DNA of 64,000 bases, taken from positions 19,626 to 83,625 of the forward strand of contig DASZNF010000031.1 in assembly GCA_035551355.1 (NCBI GenBank), in the 5' to 3' direction. Position 1 is the first letter of the stretch, and each line of letters opens with the position of its first letter. The DNA comes from DATATV01 sp035551355. GTDB taxonomy: Bacteria; Actinomycetota; Actinomycetes; Mycobacteriales; Pseudonocardiaceae. Made by a program: the position numbers and the translations under genes. Positions 1 through 8,621 of this stretch are shown here, in pieces. Below the pieces are notes generated by a model. The model saw nothing but the letters and a program-made list of their open reading frames with translations, had not been told where the DNA came from and searched no databases.

Positions 1-162
1 CAGGCGGTCGGTCGCGGGGAAGGCGCCGATTGGTAACCCGCTCGGCTGGCTGGACCCGGTTGGCTGCATACGCACAAGCGTCTCATCAGTGCCGGGGGTA
101 GGCGTGGACCGGTCGATTCGCCCATACTTACTGCCAGCGAAGCCCTGGCCACAGCCATCGGA

Positions 163-181
163 TCAGGTTAGGCTTACCTAA
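163..181 (+). promoter_or_regulatory. DtxR/IdeR iron box
   Basis: TCAGGTTAGGCTTACCTAA matches the 19-bp DtxR/IdeR palindrome (TTAGGTTAGSCTAACCTAA) at 17 of 19 positions. It ends 2 nt before the Shine-Dalgarno sequence of the DUF2470 gene. Bound Fe-IdeR at this place would be expected to block transcription, so the gene is probably repressed when iron is plentiful. Confidence 0.85.
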
Positions 182-197
182 CAAGGAGGTGGAGCAG

Positions 198-977
198 TTG
201 ACCGAGCGCACACCAACCGTGCCCACGCCGGCGAGCCGGGCCCGCACCATCGCGACCCGGCACGGCCAAGCCGCGCTGCTCCGCTCCGACACCGGCCCCG
301 GCTGCGCCGACCGGGTCGAACCGCATGTGCACCACGTGCACACCGACGGCGCGGTCACCCTGCTGCTGCCCGAGGACCATCCGCTGGTCGGCGCGGCCGC
401 CGGCGCGCCCCGCGGGGAACTGCCGGCCATGGTGGAGATCGCCGACCGGGCCGCGGTGGCGCTGCGCGAACCGGTCCGCGGGCTGCTGTGGATCACCGGC
501 TGGCTGCGGCTGCTCGCACCGGAGGACGGCCGGGCCGCCGCGCTGATCGTGGCCGAGGCCCAGCCCGACGTCCGGCTGCTGGACATCGGCTACGGCATGG
601 TGGCGCTGCGGCTGGCCGCCGCCTCCATGGTGCTGGCCGACGGCGAGGGCAGCGGCTCGCTGGAACCGGCCGATTTCGCCGCCGCCCGGCCCGACCCGTT
701 CTGCCGCTACGAGGACCACTGGCTGCGCCACCTCGACCTGGCCCACCGGGACGTGGTCGGGATGCTGACCCGGCTGCTGCCCGAGGCGCTGCGCGGCGGG
801 CACGTACGGCCGCTGGGCCTGGACCGCTACGGACTGCGGCTGCGGGTGGAGACCGCCGAGGACGACCACGACGTGCGGCTGGCCTTCAGCCAGGCGGTGG
901 ACACCCCGGCCAAGCTCGGGCTGGAACTGCGCCGGATGGTCGGCTGCCCGTTCCTGGCCAACACCAAGGCCAGCTGA
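198..977 (+). CDS. DUF2470 family protein, iron-regulated
   Basis: A 259-residue protein. The N-terminal ~165 residues look like a split-barrel (pyridoxamine-phosphate-oxidase-like) fold. The C-terminal ~80 residues carry the DUF2470 pattern, found behind the haem-binding barrel in HugZ-type haem-utilisation proteins and in stand-alone actinobacterial proteins. The iron box just upstream supports a role in iron or haem metabolism; the reaction is unknown. Start choice: AAGGAGGT at 183-190 overlaps an in-frame GTG at 189, so that codon cannot be served by it. The in-frame TTG at 198 lies 7 nt downstream and is preferred. A GTG start at 189 would add only three residues. The gene is monocistronic. 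Confidence 0.8.
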   Translation: MTERTPTVPTPASRARTIATRHGQAALLRSDTGPGCADRVEPHVHHVHTDGAVTLLLPEDHPLVGAAAGAPRGELPAMVEIADRAAVALREPVRGLLWITGWLRLLAPEDGRAAALIVAEAQPDVRLLDIGYGMVALRLAAASMVLADGEGSGSLEPADFAAARPDPFCRYEDHWLRHLDLAHRDVVGMLTRLLPEALRGGHVRPLGLDRYGLRLRVETAEDDHDVRLAFSQAVDTPAKLGLELRRMVGCPFLANTKAS

Positions 978-1139
978 CCCGCGTTCCGACCTGCCGCACA
1001 GTGGGTGGAATTGGCCCCCGCCCCTCTACCGTCCAGTCTATTCGCGCTGGTTGGACACGCGCGGGTGAATCGGGCTGGCTGTGGATAACTCGGCCGGGCC
1101 GGCGATGCCGCGCTGACCTGGGCAACACCGGTGATCGCG
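978..1139. other. Intergenic region with one DnaA-box match
   Basis: No gene is seen. TGTGGATAA at 1080-1088 is the reverse complement of the strict DnaA box TTATCCACA. A single 9-mer is close to chance expectation in 64 kb, so no replication role is claimed. Confidence 0.3.
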
Positions 1140-1145
1140 TAGCCT
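1140..1145 (+). promoter_or_regulatory. -10 element, leaderless CPBP gene
   Basis: TAGCCT ends 6 nt before the GTG at 1152 and no Shine-Dalgarno sequence is present. This spacing places the transcript start at or next to the start codon. Confidence 0.5.
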
Positions 1146-1151
1146 CGCGCC

Positions 1152-1964
1152 GTGCCGCTTGCATACCGCGCCTGGCTGGCGCCCGGGCCGCCGGACGGGG
1201 TGGCCTTCCTCGACGACGAGCGCGAGCGCCGGGGGGCGCGGATCGAACTGCTCATCGTGTTCACCGTGACCCTGGGCATGTCCGGGCTGCGCAGCCTGAT
1301 CTCGCTGCTCAACTCGCTGCTGCGGCCGGTCGCGCTGAACAAGCAGTCGGTGGCGCTGAACGTGCCGCAGGCGACCATCGGGTTCCTGGACCTGCTCGGC
1401 CAACTGGCCAACGCGCTGTCCCTGTTCGCCTGGGGCGCGCTGGGGGTGTATCTGCTGTGGCGGGCCGGCCACGGACTGGCCGCGATCGGGCTGGAGGGCA
1501 CCCGGCTCGGCTCGGACGCGCTGCGCGGGGTCGGGCTGGCCGCCCTGATCGGCATCCCGGGGCTGGGCCTGTACTTCCTGTCCCGGGCGCTGGGCATCAA
1601 CCTCAACGTGCAGCCCTCCACGCTCACCGACACCTGGTGGCGCATCCCGGTGCTGATCGTCTCGGCCGCGGCCAACGCCTGGGCCGAGGAGACCCTGGTG
1701 GTCGGCTACCTGCTCACCCGGCTGCGGCAACTGCGCTTCGGGGAGAACCGGGCGCTGCCGATCTCGGCCGTGCTGCGCGGGTCCTACCACCTGTATCAGG
1801 GCTTCGGCGGGTTCATCGGGAACCTGGTGATGGGCCTGGTGTTCGGCCGGGTCTGGCAGCGCACCAACCGGCTGTGGGCGCTGGTGCTCGCGCACACCAT
1901 CCTGGACGTGGTGAGTTTCGTCGGTTACGCCTTGCTCGCCACGCACCTGAGCTGGCTGCGTTGA
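1152..1964 (+). CDS. CPBP family intramembrane metalloprotease
   Basis: A 270-residue multipass membrane protein with the CPBP/Abi (CAAX-protease-like, PF02517) signature. The paired glutamates E179-E180 sit in AEETLVVGYLLTRL; a histidine follows at about H213 (YHLYQG) and an AHTILD motif with H248 and D252. These are the usual metal-site and catalytic residues of the family, which cleaves substrates within the bilayer. Actinobacterial members are widespread and their substrates are mostly unknown. The start is GTG with a leaderless-type -10 element. The gene ends 15 bp before arcA. Confidence 0.8.
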   Translation: MPLAYRAWLAPGPPDGVAFLDDERERRGARIELLIVFTVTLGMSGLRSLISLLNSLLRPVALNKQSVALNVPQATIGFLDLLGQLANALSLFAWGALGVYLLWRAGHGLAAIGLEGTRLGSDALRGVGLAALIGIPGLGLYFLSRALGINLNVQPSTLTDTWWRIPVLIVSAAANAWAEETLVVGYLLTRLRQLRFGENRALPISAVLRGSYHLYQGFGGFIGNLVMGLVFGRVWQRTNRLWALVLAHTILDVVSFVGYALLATHLSWLR

Positions 1965-1966
1965 TC

Positions 1967-1972
1967 TAGTCT
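1967..1972 (+). promoter_or_regulatory. -10 element, leaderless arcA
   Basis: TAGTCT lies 7 nt before the GTG of arcA, with no ribosome-binding sequence between. It overlaps the 3' end of the preceding gene region, so arcA likely has its own promoter. Confidence 0.5.
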
Positions 1973-1979
1973 CACATCC

Positions 1980-3176
1980 GTGACTCGCGTGGACAGCGAG
2001 GTCGGCCCGCTGCGCAGCGTGCTGCTGCACCGGCCCGGCCCGGAACTCAAGCGGTTGACCCCGCGCAACAACGACCAGTTGCTGTTCGACGGCATCCCCT
2101 GGGTGGACCGGGCGCAGGCCGAGCACGACGCGTTCGCCGCGGTGCTGGCCGGGCGCGGCGTCGAGGTGCTGCTACTGGCCGATCTGCTGGTGGCCGCGCT
2201 GGCCGACGACCGGGCGCACGCGGCCGGGGTGCGGGCCGCGGTGGACGAGCGGCGGCTGGGCCTCGATCTGGCCGAGGCGTTGCGCTCACACCTGTCCGGA
2301 TTGTCCGCGTCCGCCCTGGCCGGGGTGCTGATGGCGGGGCTGACCTTCGAGGAGCTGCCCGACGCCGAGGGCGCCTCGCTGGTCCGCAGGATGCACCTGC
2401 CCGGCGACTTCGCCGTGGACCCGCTGCCCAACCTGCTGTTCACCCGGGACTCCTCGGTGTGGATCTCCGACCGGGTCGCGGTGGCCTCGCTGGTGATGCC
2501 GGCGCGGCTGCGCGAATCGGCCATCACCGACCTGATCTACGCCTACCACCCGCGCTTCGCCGCCACCGCCCGCGCCTACGGCGCGCACTCCGCGCCCATC
2601 GAGGGCGGCGACGTGCTGCTGCTGGCCCCCGGGGTGCTGGCCATCGGGGTTGGCGAGCGGACCACCCCGGCCGGGGCCGAGTCGCTGGCCCGCTCCGCCT
2701 TCGCCGACGGGCTGGCGCACACCGTGCTGGCCGTGCCCATCGCCCAGCAGCGGGCCACCATGCACCTGGACACGGTGTGCACCATGGTCGACCGGGACGC
2801 CATCGTGATGTACCCGGCGGTGCGCGACACCCTCTCGGCCTACCCGATCCGGCCCGACGGCGACGGCGGGGTGCTGGTCGAGGGCCCGCAGCCGTTCCTG
2901 GACGCGGCCGCCGCCGCGATGGGCATCGACCGGCTGCGGGTGATCGCCACCGGGCTGGACCCGGTCACCGCCGAACGCGAGCAGTGGGACGACGGAAACA
3001 ACACGCTCGCCGTGGCTCCGGGCGTGGTGGTCGCCTACGAGCGCAACGTGGAGACCAACTCCCGGATGGTCGCCGAGGGCATCGAGGTGCTGCCCATCTC
3101 CGGCTCCGAGCTGGGTTCCGGGCGCGGTGGGCCGCGGTGTATGTCCTGCCCGATCGACCGTGCCCCGTTGGACTGA
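1980..3176 (+). CDS. arcA: Arginine deiminase
   Basis: A 398-residue amidinotransferase-superfamily enzyme that hydrolyses L-arginine to citrulline and ammonia, the first step of the arginine deiminase route. Diagnostic motifs are FTRD (154-157), EGGD (208-211), MHLDT (261-265, general-base histidine H262) and the C-terminal GGPRCMSCPI with nucleophile C387. All catalytic positions are present and the length suits the family (about 400-420). No ornithine carbamoyltransferase, carbamate kinase or arginine/ornithine antiporter is nearby, so it stands alone here, as is common in actinobacteria. It is followed by a strong hairpin. Confidence 0.95.
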   Translation: MTRVDSEVGPLRSVLLHRPGPELKRLTPRNNDQLLFDGIPWVDRAQAEHDAFAAVLAGRGVEVLLLADLLVAALADDRAHAAGVRAAVDERRLGLDLAEALRSHLSGLSASALAGVLMAGLTFEELPDAEGASLVRRMHLPGDFAVDPLPNLLFTRDSSVWISDRVAVASLVMPARLRESAITDLIYAYHPRFAATARAYGAHSAPIEGGDVLLLAPGVLAIGVGERTTPAGAESLARSAFADGLAHTVLAVPIAQQRATMHLDTVCTMVDRDAIVMYPAVRDTLSAYPIRPDGDGGVLVEGPQPFLDAAAAAMGIDRLRVIATGLDPVTAEREQWDDGNNTLAVAPGVVVAYERNVETNSRMVAEGIEVLPISGSELGSGRGGPRCMSCPIDRAPLD

Positions 3177-3187
3177 ACCCGGTCGCC

Positions 3188-3217
3188 GCTCGCCCGCGCC
3201 GACATGCGCGGGCGAGC
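3188..3217 (+). terminator. arcA terminator hairpin
   Basis: GCTCGCCCGCGC and its exact reverse complement (12-bp stem) flank a 6-nt loop, 11 bp after the arcA stop. There is no U-tract, which is common for GC-rich actinobacterial terminators. Confidence 0.6.
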
Positions 3218-3226
3218 GGGCCGACC

Positions 3227-3232
3227 TAGCAT
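3227..3232 (+). promoter_or_regulatory. -10 element, leaderless ferritin gene
   Basis: TAGCAT lies 8 nt before the ATG of the ferritin gene and no Shine-Dalgarno sequence intervenes. No iron box is visible here, unlike the DUF2470 gene. Confidence 0.5.
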
Positions 3233-3240
3233 TGGCCCGC

Positions 3241-3801
3241 ATGTCGGTCAGCGCCAAGAAGCTCAATACCCATGTGTCGAAGTTCCACAGCCTGCTGCAG
3301 GCCCAGGTGGGCAACGAGCTCACCGCGGCCCAGCAGTACCTGGCGGTCGCGGTCTGGTTCGACCGCAACGATCTGCCCCAGCTGGCGCGGCACTTCTACC
3401 GGCAGTCGCTGGAAGAGCGCAACCACGCGATGATGATGGTCAAGTACCTGATGGACATCGGGGAGAACGTGACCGTCCCGGGCGTGGAGTCGGTGCGCAA
3501 CGAGTTCAGCGACGCCCAGGAGATCATCACCCTCACCCTGCGGCAGGAGCGCGAGGTGACCGAGGAGATCACCGCGCTGGCCAAGGCCGCCCGGGACGAG
3601 AACGACTACACCGGCGAGCAGTTCATCCAGTGGTTCCTGGCCGAGCAGGTCGAGGAGGTCGCGCAGATGTCCACCCTGCTGAACGTGACCCAGCGGGCCA
3701 AGGGCAACACCTTCGACGTGGAGAACTTCCTGTCCCGCGAGACGGTCCCCGACGCCGGTCCGGCACCGGCCGCGCCGCCGGCCGCCGGTGGCGCCCTGTA
3801 G
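3241..3801 (+). CDS. Ferritin
   Basis: A 186-residue non-haem ferritin forming the four-helix subunit of the 24-mer iron-storage shell. With a +9 offset to E. coli FtnA the ferroxidase residues are all present: E26, E59, H62, E103, Q136 and E139. The C-terminal tail after residue ~170 is rich in Ala, Pro and Gly. An in-frame upstream GTG at 3127 would lie inside arcA and across the terminator. The ATG at 3241, preceded by a leaderless-type -10, is therefore used. It resembles mycobacterial BfrB. It converges with the membrane-protein gene at 3805, leaving only 3 bp between the stops. Confidence 0.95.
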   Translation: MSVSAKKLNTHVSKFHSLLQAQVGNELTAAQQYLAVAVWFDRNDLPQLARHFYRQSLEERNHAMMMVKYLMDIGENVTVPGVESVRNEFSDAQEIITLTLRQEREVTEEITALAKAARDENDYTGEQFIQWFLAEQVEEVAQMSTLLNVTQRAKGNTFDVENFLSRETVPDAGPAPAAPPAAGGAL

Positions 3802-3804
3802 GGC

Positions 3805-4842
3805 TCAGCAGCCGGAAGACTGCAGCAGCACCTCGCTGACCGTGTTGTTCGGGCCGTCCAGCTCGAAGTAGTACTGCGCGCCGGAGTTGCCCGGCACCAC
3901 GGTCTGGTACTGGGTGTTGCTCCCGGTCAGCGAGGAGTAGGCGGCCTGCAGCTGGGCCAGGGTCGAACCGACGCCGACCCCCTCCGGGGTCTGCACGCCC
4001 AGGCTCTCCGGCGGCGCGATCGCGGTGACCACCCCGTTGGTGCTCACCGCCAGCAGCGCGACGTCGGCCACGCCGTTGAAGTAGTCGTAGTCCACGCAGC
4101 CCCGGTCGTGCCGGGAGGCCGGGTCGAGATAGCCGGTGGCCAGCGCCTGCTGTTCGGTCATGCCCAGGCGCAGCGCGCCGTAGGCGAACGGGCCCATGGT
4201 CTTGGGCCAGATCGTGGGGGCGGCGGCTATCGCGGGCGGGGTGCTGGTGACCGTGCTGGTGTTCGCCGGCGGGCGGCTGGCCGAGGTGTGCGGCGGCACG
4301 TAGGCCGGGCTGCTCGACTCCACCGGTGGCTGCACGGCCGCGCTGGTGGTCGCCGCCGGGCCGGTCGCGCTGGCCGGGGAGGACGTGCTGGCGCTGATGG
4401 TCAGGTTGGGCTCGGCCACCTGTTCCTGGCCGTGCCCCCCGAAACCACCGGACAGGGCCACCCCGGCCAGCACCACCACCACGACCGCGGCCACCCCGGC
4501 GGTGGCGATCAGCGCGTGCCGGCGCTGCCTGCGGCGACGGGCCCCGGTCAGCACCCCGGCCACCGTGCCCGAGGGCACCGGCAGGCCCAGTCGCTCGTCG
4601 GCGAACAGCGCGCGCAGCTCACGGTCCAGCGCGTCGTCGGCGGCGGCCGTGTCCGCCGCGTCGTCCAGCCCGGTGGAATCGAACCGGGTGGCGTCGAACG
4701 CGCGGGGCTCGGGCAGGGCCGGTTCGAGCTCGGGGCGCGTCGCGTCCTCCGGCGACGACGGCACCTCCGGTGTCCGCTCCGGAGTCACGTCCCGGGGCTC
4801 TTCCGCGTCCGGCCGGTGTTCCGGCTGGTCTGGCGTGTCCAC
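3805..4842 (-). CDS. Membrane partner of SigE-family sigma factor
   Basis: A 345-residue single-pass protein with no family I can name. Residues 1-~108 are an acidic, Pro/Thr-rich cytoplasmic region. A basic stretch (RRRRQRRH) and a transmembrane helix (~114-133) follow, then a Ser/Thr/Pro-rich linker and an extracytoplasmic domain (~220-345) with two cysteines, one of them the last residue. The gene begins with GTG directly after the TAA of the sigma factor gene (TAAGTG), so the two are translationally coupled. By position it is a candidate anti-sigma factor or sensor, but it has no zinc-finger anti-sigma motif. The cytoplasmic tail contains a T-P-E-V-P element (T24) resembling the TxxIP motif described in the findings. 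Confidence 0.7.
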   Translation of the reverse strand: MDTPDQPEHRPDAEEPRDVTPERTPEVPSSPEDATRPELEPALPEPRAFDATRFDSTGLDDAADTAAADDALDRELRALFADERLGLPVPSGTVAGVLTGARRRRQRRHALIATAGVAAVVVVVLAGVALSGGFGGHGQEQVAEPNLTISASTSSPASATGPAATTSAAVQPPVESSSPAYVPPHTSASRPPANTSTVTSTPPAIAAAPTIWPKTMGPFAYGALRLGMTEQQALATGYLDPASRHDRGCVDYDYFNGVADVALLAVSTNGVVTAIAPPESLGVQTPEGVGVGSTLAQLQAAYSSLTGSNTQYQTVVPGNSGAQYYFELDGPNNTVSEVLLQSSGC

Positions 4843-5421
4843 TTACCCTTCCCTCCCTTCGCGTACTCCGGCCAGTTGGGCGCGCAGCGTGTGCATCGCC
4901 TTGCTCGCCTGGCTTTTCACCGTGCCCTTGCTGATGCCCAGGATGTCGGCGATCTCCGCCTCGGACAGGTCGTCGTAGTAGCGCAGCACGATCACCGCGC
5001 GCTGCCGGGGCGGCAGGCCGCGCAGCGCCTGCCACAGCGGTTCGGCGGCGAACCGATCGGCCGGGTCGGCGTAGTCCGGCGTCTCCGGCAGCTCGGCGAC
5101 CAGGTTCTCCCGGCGGTGCCGCCGCCACCGGCTGACGTTGGCGTTGGCCATCGACTTGCGGACGTAGGCCAGCGGATCACCGGTGCGGCGGGCCACCGCA
5201 CCCCAGCGCGATCCGACCCGCTCCAGGACGGACTGCACCAGATCGGCGGCGTCGTGCGGATTGCCGGTCAGGGCATGCCCGTACCGGAGCAGTCCGGGCA
5301 GCGCGGCGCGCACGAACTCGCCGAACTCGGCGGCGTCACTCGCCGCCTCCTCGCCGGCCGACACGGTCCCCCTATCCACGCAAGGGTGCCCCACGCCCAG
5401 CGCGGGGATTGCCGTGGACAT
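4843..5421 (-). CDS. SigE-family ECF RNA polymerase sigma factor
   Basis: A 192-residue ECF sigma factor of the actinobacterial SigE/Sig70-like group. Region 2 spans ~33-100 (FGEFVRAALPGLLRYGHALT, then DAADLVQSVLERV). Region 4 spans ~130-185, including the LPPRQRAVIVLRYYDDLSE motif and the helix-turn-helix AEIADILGISKGTVKSQASK. The ATG at 5421 is preceded by GAGAAAGG and preferred over a TTG at 5451. It probably directs RNA polymerase to a small regulon under control of the membrane protein encoded directly downstream. Confidence 0.85.
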   Translation of the reverse strand: MSTAIPALGVGHPCVDRGTVSAGEEAASDAAEFGEFVRAALPGLLRYGHALTGNPHDAADLVQSVLERVGSRWGAVARRTGDPLAYVRKSMANANVSRWRRHRRENLVAELPETPDYADPADRFAAEPLWQALRGLPPRQRAVIVLRYYDDLSEAEIADILGISKGTVKSQASKAMHTLRAQLAGVREGREG

Positions 5422-5484
5422 CGCGTGCCTTTCTCCGGTCGGAAGCGTCAATCGCCGCCGAAGAATGCACGCGCCTGACCCCGG

Positions 5485-5847
5485 TCAGGTTGCCCGGAAT
5501 TCCGCCATCGATTGTGGCAGCACGAACCGACCGGCCGAATCCGGCCGGAACTCGTGCTCGCCGAGCACCGCGGTCACCGGGATCGGGCCGTAGACGTGCG
5601 GGAACCACGGCATCCCGGGGGCCGGCGGGTCGGCGGGCTCCCAGCGAACCGGCGCGCCCACCCGCCCCGGGTCCACGCTCAACAGGAGCAGGTCGGTGCG
5701 CCCGGCGTACAACGCGTTGGCCGGCAGGTGCACGGTGCCCGGATCGGAGCAGTGCACGAAGCCGGTCTCGGCCAGCGAGGCCGGGCGCAGCTCACCGGTC
5801 CGCCGCGCCCGGGCCCACTGGTCGTGATCGGTGATGTGCAGGATCAC
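5485..5847 (-). CDS. DUF952 family protein
   Basis: A 120-residue protein with the DUF952 pattern: ILHIT near the start, GFVHCSD in the middle and HVYGPI(P) late, in the usual order and length (about 110-120). The function is unknown; the fold is related to ADP-ribosyltransferase-like folds. The GTG start at 5847 overlaps the TGA of the upstream SEC-C gene (GTGA), so the two are translated together. A longer reading frame upstream is ignored because it lies inside that gene. Confidence 0.85.
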   Translation of the reverse strand: MILHITDHDQWARARRTGELRPASLAETGFVHCSDPGTVHLPANALYAGRTDLLLLSVDPGRVGAPVRWEPADPPAPGMPWFPHVYGPIPVTAVLGEHEFRPDSAGRFVLPQSMAEFRAT

Positions 5848-6803
5848 CGCAGGGTGACCTGGCGGCCGCGCAGGCCGTCCCGGGCCCGGCGCTCGGCCTC
5901 GGTGGGCGGCTCGGCGGCCAGCGAGGCCACCGCCTCGGTGAGCTTGGCGTCGAACGCCGCGGCCGGGGCGTCCCACTCCCGGGCGTGCATCTCCCGGTCC
6001 AGGTCCCACACCGGGACCAGCAGGCCGTGCGCCCGGAACGACCCGGCGAACCGGGAGTTCTCGCCCAGTTCCAGCTCGCCGCGGGCGGACAGCCGGGCCA
6101 GCGCGGCCAGCAGCTCCTCCTCCGGCTCCGGGCGCACCCAGCGCAGGTGGGCCCGCTCGCCGGCGTCCACCCAGTAGGCCGCGGTCACCTCGCGCAGCCG
6201 GTCGGTGGGCAGGATCGCGGCGTTGGCCCGCTCAAGGGACAGCGCGACCTCGCCGGTCGGCTCGGCCGCGTCCTCGGGCATCCACCAGCCGAAGTCGGCG
6301 TGCAGCTCGGGGGTCAGCGACTGGTCGGCCAGCAGTTCGGTGAGCTTCTCGGCCTTCTCCGGCTCGTCCGGGTCCGCCGGCAGCACGGACAGCACGTCAC
6401 CGGGCCGCGCCTCCAGCGCCCAGCGGACCGCGCGGACCAGGTCCCGGCTCACGTCGGTGGACTGGGTCTGCACCTGCAGGCCGACGAAGGCCCTGCCATC
6501 CGAGCGGACCAGCGCGGCGGCCGCCATGGGCAGCACCGTGCCCAGGGTGATCTCCCGTTCGGCGGCGACCGCCAGCGGCAGGGACACGGTGGCCGAGGGC
6601 ACGAACTCGCGCAGCGCGATCAGCTCGGTCTCACCGGCCAGTCCGGCGAACGGCCGGGTCACCCGCACCTCGGCCGGTCCGCCCGACGCGCCGTGGCAGG
6701 CCTTGTACCGGCGGCCCGAGCCGCACGGGCACGGCTGCCGTGGGTTGAGGCCCTCGCGCGGCTTCGCAGCCCCTTTGCCCTTGACCGCTGTCCGCTTGGT
6801 CAC
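5844..6803 (-). CDS. DUF5926 family protein with SEC-C zinc motif
   Basis: A 319-residue protein. Residues ~22-38 are a SEC-C zinc-binding motif (CPCGSGRRYKACHG), the same module found at the C-terminus of SecA. The remainder matches a conserved actinobacterial protein usually called DUF5926, of unknown function. The start is GTG at 6803 with GGGAG upstream. Its coupling to the DUF952 gene is conserved in my memory of actinobacterial genomes but gives no functional clue. A preprotein or ribosome-associated role is only a guess from the SEC-C motif. Confidence 0.8.
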   Translation of the reverse strand: MTKRTAVKGKGAAKPREGLNPRQPCPCGSGRRYKACHGASGGPAEVRVTRPFAGLAGETELIALREFVPSATVSLPLAVAAEREITLGTVLPMAAAALVRSDGRAFVGLQVQTQSTDVSRDLVRAVRWALEARPGDVLSVLPADPDEPEKAEKLTELLADQSLTPELHADFGWWMPEDAAEPTGEVALSLERANAAILPTDRLREVTAAYWVDAGERAHLRWVRPEPEEELLAALARLSARGELELGENSRFAGSFRAHGLLVPVWDLDREMHAREWDAPAAAFDAKLTEAVASLAAEPPTEAERRARDGLRGRQVTLR

Positions 6804-6845
6804 CAGCGCACTCCCTTGGCGTCGTCGAAAGACGTTTCGGGCAGG

Positions 6846-7679
6846 TTAGCGGCCCAGCGCGGCCAGGGTGGTGACCGGGGAGTTGGTGGCCAGGTAGCGC
6901 ACCCCGAGCTCGGCGCAGCGCCGCACGTCGGCCGGGTCGTCCACGGTCCAGGTGTAGGTCGGCTTGCCGTGCGCGGCGGCCCGGGCCACGTAGCCCGGAT
7001 CGGCCCGCAGCAGCCGCAGGCCCGGGCCGGCCATGGTGATCCAGGGCGGCAGTGAGCCGTCCCGCAGGGCCGGGGTCAGCTCGCCGAACAGCTGCACGGT
7101 GGGCAGGGTGGGCGCGTGCTGGTTGATCCGGCGCATGGCCCGGGACGAGAAGGACATCGTCACGATCCGGGAGTCCAGCGGGTGCGCCGGTTTGGCCAGG
7201 CCGTGCCGGGCCAGCAGCGCGATGAGCTTGGCCTCGACCAGGCCGCCGTAGCGCACCGGGTGCTTGGTCTCCACGAACAGCATGGTGTCCGGGGCGGTGT
7301 CGGTGACCATGCCGAGCAGGTCGTCCAGGGTGAGCAGACCACGCTCGTACGGGGTGGCCGAGGGCGCGGCGATCGGTTGCTGGACCAACTCGTCGGCCGA
7401 GGCCGGTTCCTCGTCGTGCCAGTGCCCGTAGTCCAGGCCGGACAGGTCGTCCAGGGTCAGCTCGCTGACCACGCCCCGGCCGGTGGAGGTGCGGTCGACC
7501 GTGCGGTCGTGCACGCACACCAGGTGCCCGTCCCGGGTCAGCCGGACGTCGCATTCCACCCCGCCCGCGCCCTGGGACAGGGCCAGCGCGTAGGCGGCCA
7601 GGGTGTGTTCGGCGCGGTGCGCGGACGCGCCCCGGTGGGCCACGACGATGGGCGGCACGGGCGGAATTTTGCTGGACAC
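6846..7679 (-). CDS. Glycerophosphodiester phosphodiesterase
   Basis: A 277-residue GDPD-family enzyme (TIM barrel, PF03009) that hydrolyses glycerophosphodiesters to sn-glycerol 3-phosphate and an alcohol. Catalytic features are HRGA with H15 and R16, ECDV with E42 and D44 (metal ligands), and VHD with H57 (general acid). No signal peptide is visible, so it is likely cytoplasmic. The usual PENT motif reads AEHT here, a mild departure. The start is GTG at 7679. Confidence 0.9.
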   Translation of the reverse strand: MSSKIPPVPPIVVAHRGASAHRAEHTLAAYALALSQGAGGVECDVRLTRDGHLVCVHDRTVDRTSTGRGVVSELTLDDLSGLDYGHWHDEEPASADELVQQPIAAPSATPYERGLLTLDDLLGMVTDTAPDTMLFVETKHPVRYGGLVEAKLIALLARHGLAKPAHPLDSRIVTMSFSSRAMRRINQHAPTLPTVQLFGELTPALRDGSLPPWITMAGPGLRLLRADPGYVARAAAHGKPTYTWTVDDPADVRRCAELGVRYLATNSPVTTLAALGR

Positions 7680-7713
7680 CGGGCAGACTCGCGAATCGGG
7701 CGGACGGGGTCGG

Positions 7714-8619
7714 TCACCGCGGGGCGTTCGCCGGGCGCGGCCGGGCGGTGGGTTCCGGCGCGCCGGTCACTCCGATCACCCGCAGCCGGGCCAGGTTCGG
7801 CACGCCGGAGGAGGCCAGCAGCCCGGTGATCCGGTCGACCAGGCGCAGGGTCAGCCAGCCGACGCCGACCGCCAGCAGGTCGGTGGCCAGGTGCCAGAGC
7901 ACCCCGTCGGCCTGGGCCTGCACGCCGCTGCGCAGCCGCCACAGCACGGTGACCACGGCGACGATCTCGTTGGCCGCCCACAACACCCACCAGGCCAGCA
8001 GCTCCCGGGACGCCCGCACCGGGCCGGTCTCGGCCCGGGCGGTGTGCTCCAGCTCGGCCAGGATCGGGGCGGCCAGGAACAGGTTCAGGCCGGGCAGCAG
8101 CACGCCAAGCAGCACCAGCCAGTCCGGCCGGCCGGGGCGCACCCCGGCATGGTCGGCGGCCACCGTGCGGGTGATCAGCAGCCAGCGCACGGTCAGCACC
8201 CCGGCCACCAGCCAGGCCAGCAGGCCGGCCACCGAGCCGGCCGTCACCAGCGCGTCCGAGGCGGTGACCAGCGCGCCGGGCAGCGCGGTGTCCCGGCCGA
8301 TCACCATCAGCACATAACGCAGCAGTTCGCCCAGCCCGGCCAGGCCGGCCGCCACCGCGACCGCCCACAGCGCCGGGCCGGCCGCCCGGGCCGTCCGCAG
8401 CATGGTGCGCGGGGTGCGCTCGGGTTGCCTGATCCCGCCGGGGACCTGCTCGGAGGCCCGCCAGACCAACCGGGGGAAGCCCCAGCGCGGGGTGTTGACG
8501 TAGCGCGGCGGGCCGCTGTAGCGGCGCAGCGGCTGGTAGCGGCGCGCGGGCCGGCCGGGTGGCGGGGTGGCCACCCATTCCACCGGTCCGGATGCGGGGT
8601 ACCGCGCGGGACGGCTCAC
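7714..8619 (-). CDS. DUF4328 family membrane protein
   Basis: A 301-residue integral membrane protein. A Pro/Arg-rich N-terminus (~1-85) precedes about six hydrophobic segments (~88-270) and a Pro/Ala-rich tail. The membrane part resembles DUF4328 proteins, which are common in actinobacteria and have no assigned function. The GTG at 8619 lies 2 bp after the rhodanese stop, with GGAG upstream, so it is cotranscribed with that gene. Confidence 0.65.
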   Translation of the reverse strand: MSRPARYPASGPVEWVATPPPGRPARRYQPLRRYSGPPRYVNTPRWGFPRLVWRASEQVPGGIRQPERTPRTMLRTARAAGPALWAVAVAAGLAGLGELLRYVLMVIGRDTALPGALVTASDALVTAGSVAGLLAWLVAGVLTVRWLLITRTVAADHAGVRPGRPDWLVLLGVLLPGLNLFLAAPILAELEHTARAETGPVRASRELLAWWVLWAANEIVAVVTVLWRLRSGVQAQADGVLWHLATDLLAVGVGWLTLRLVDRITGLLASSGVPNLARLRVIGVTGAPEPTARPRPANAPR

Positions 8620-8621
8620 CG

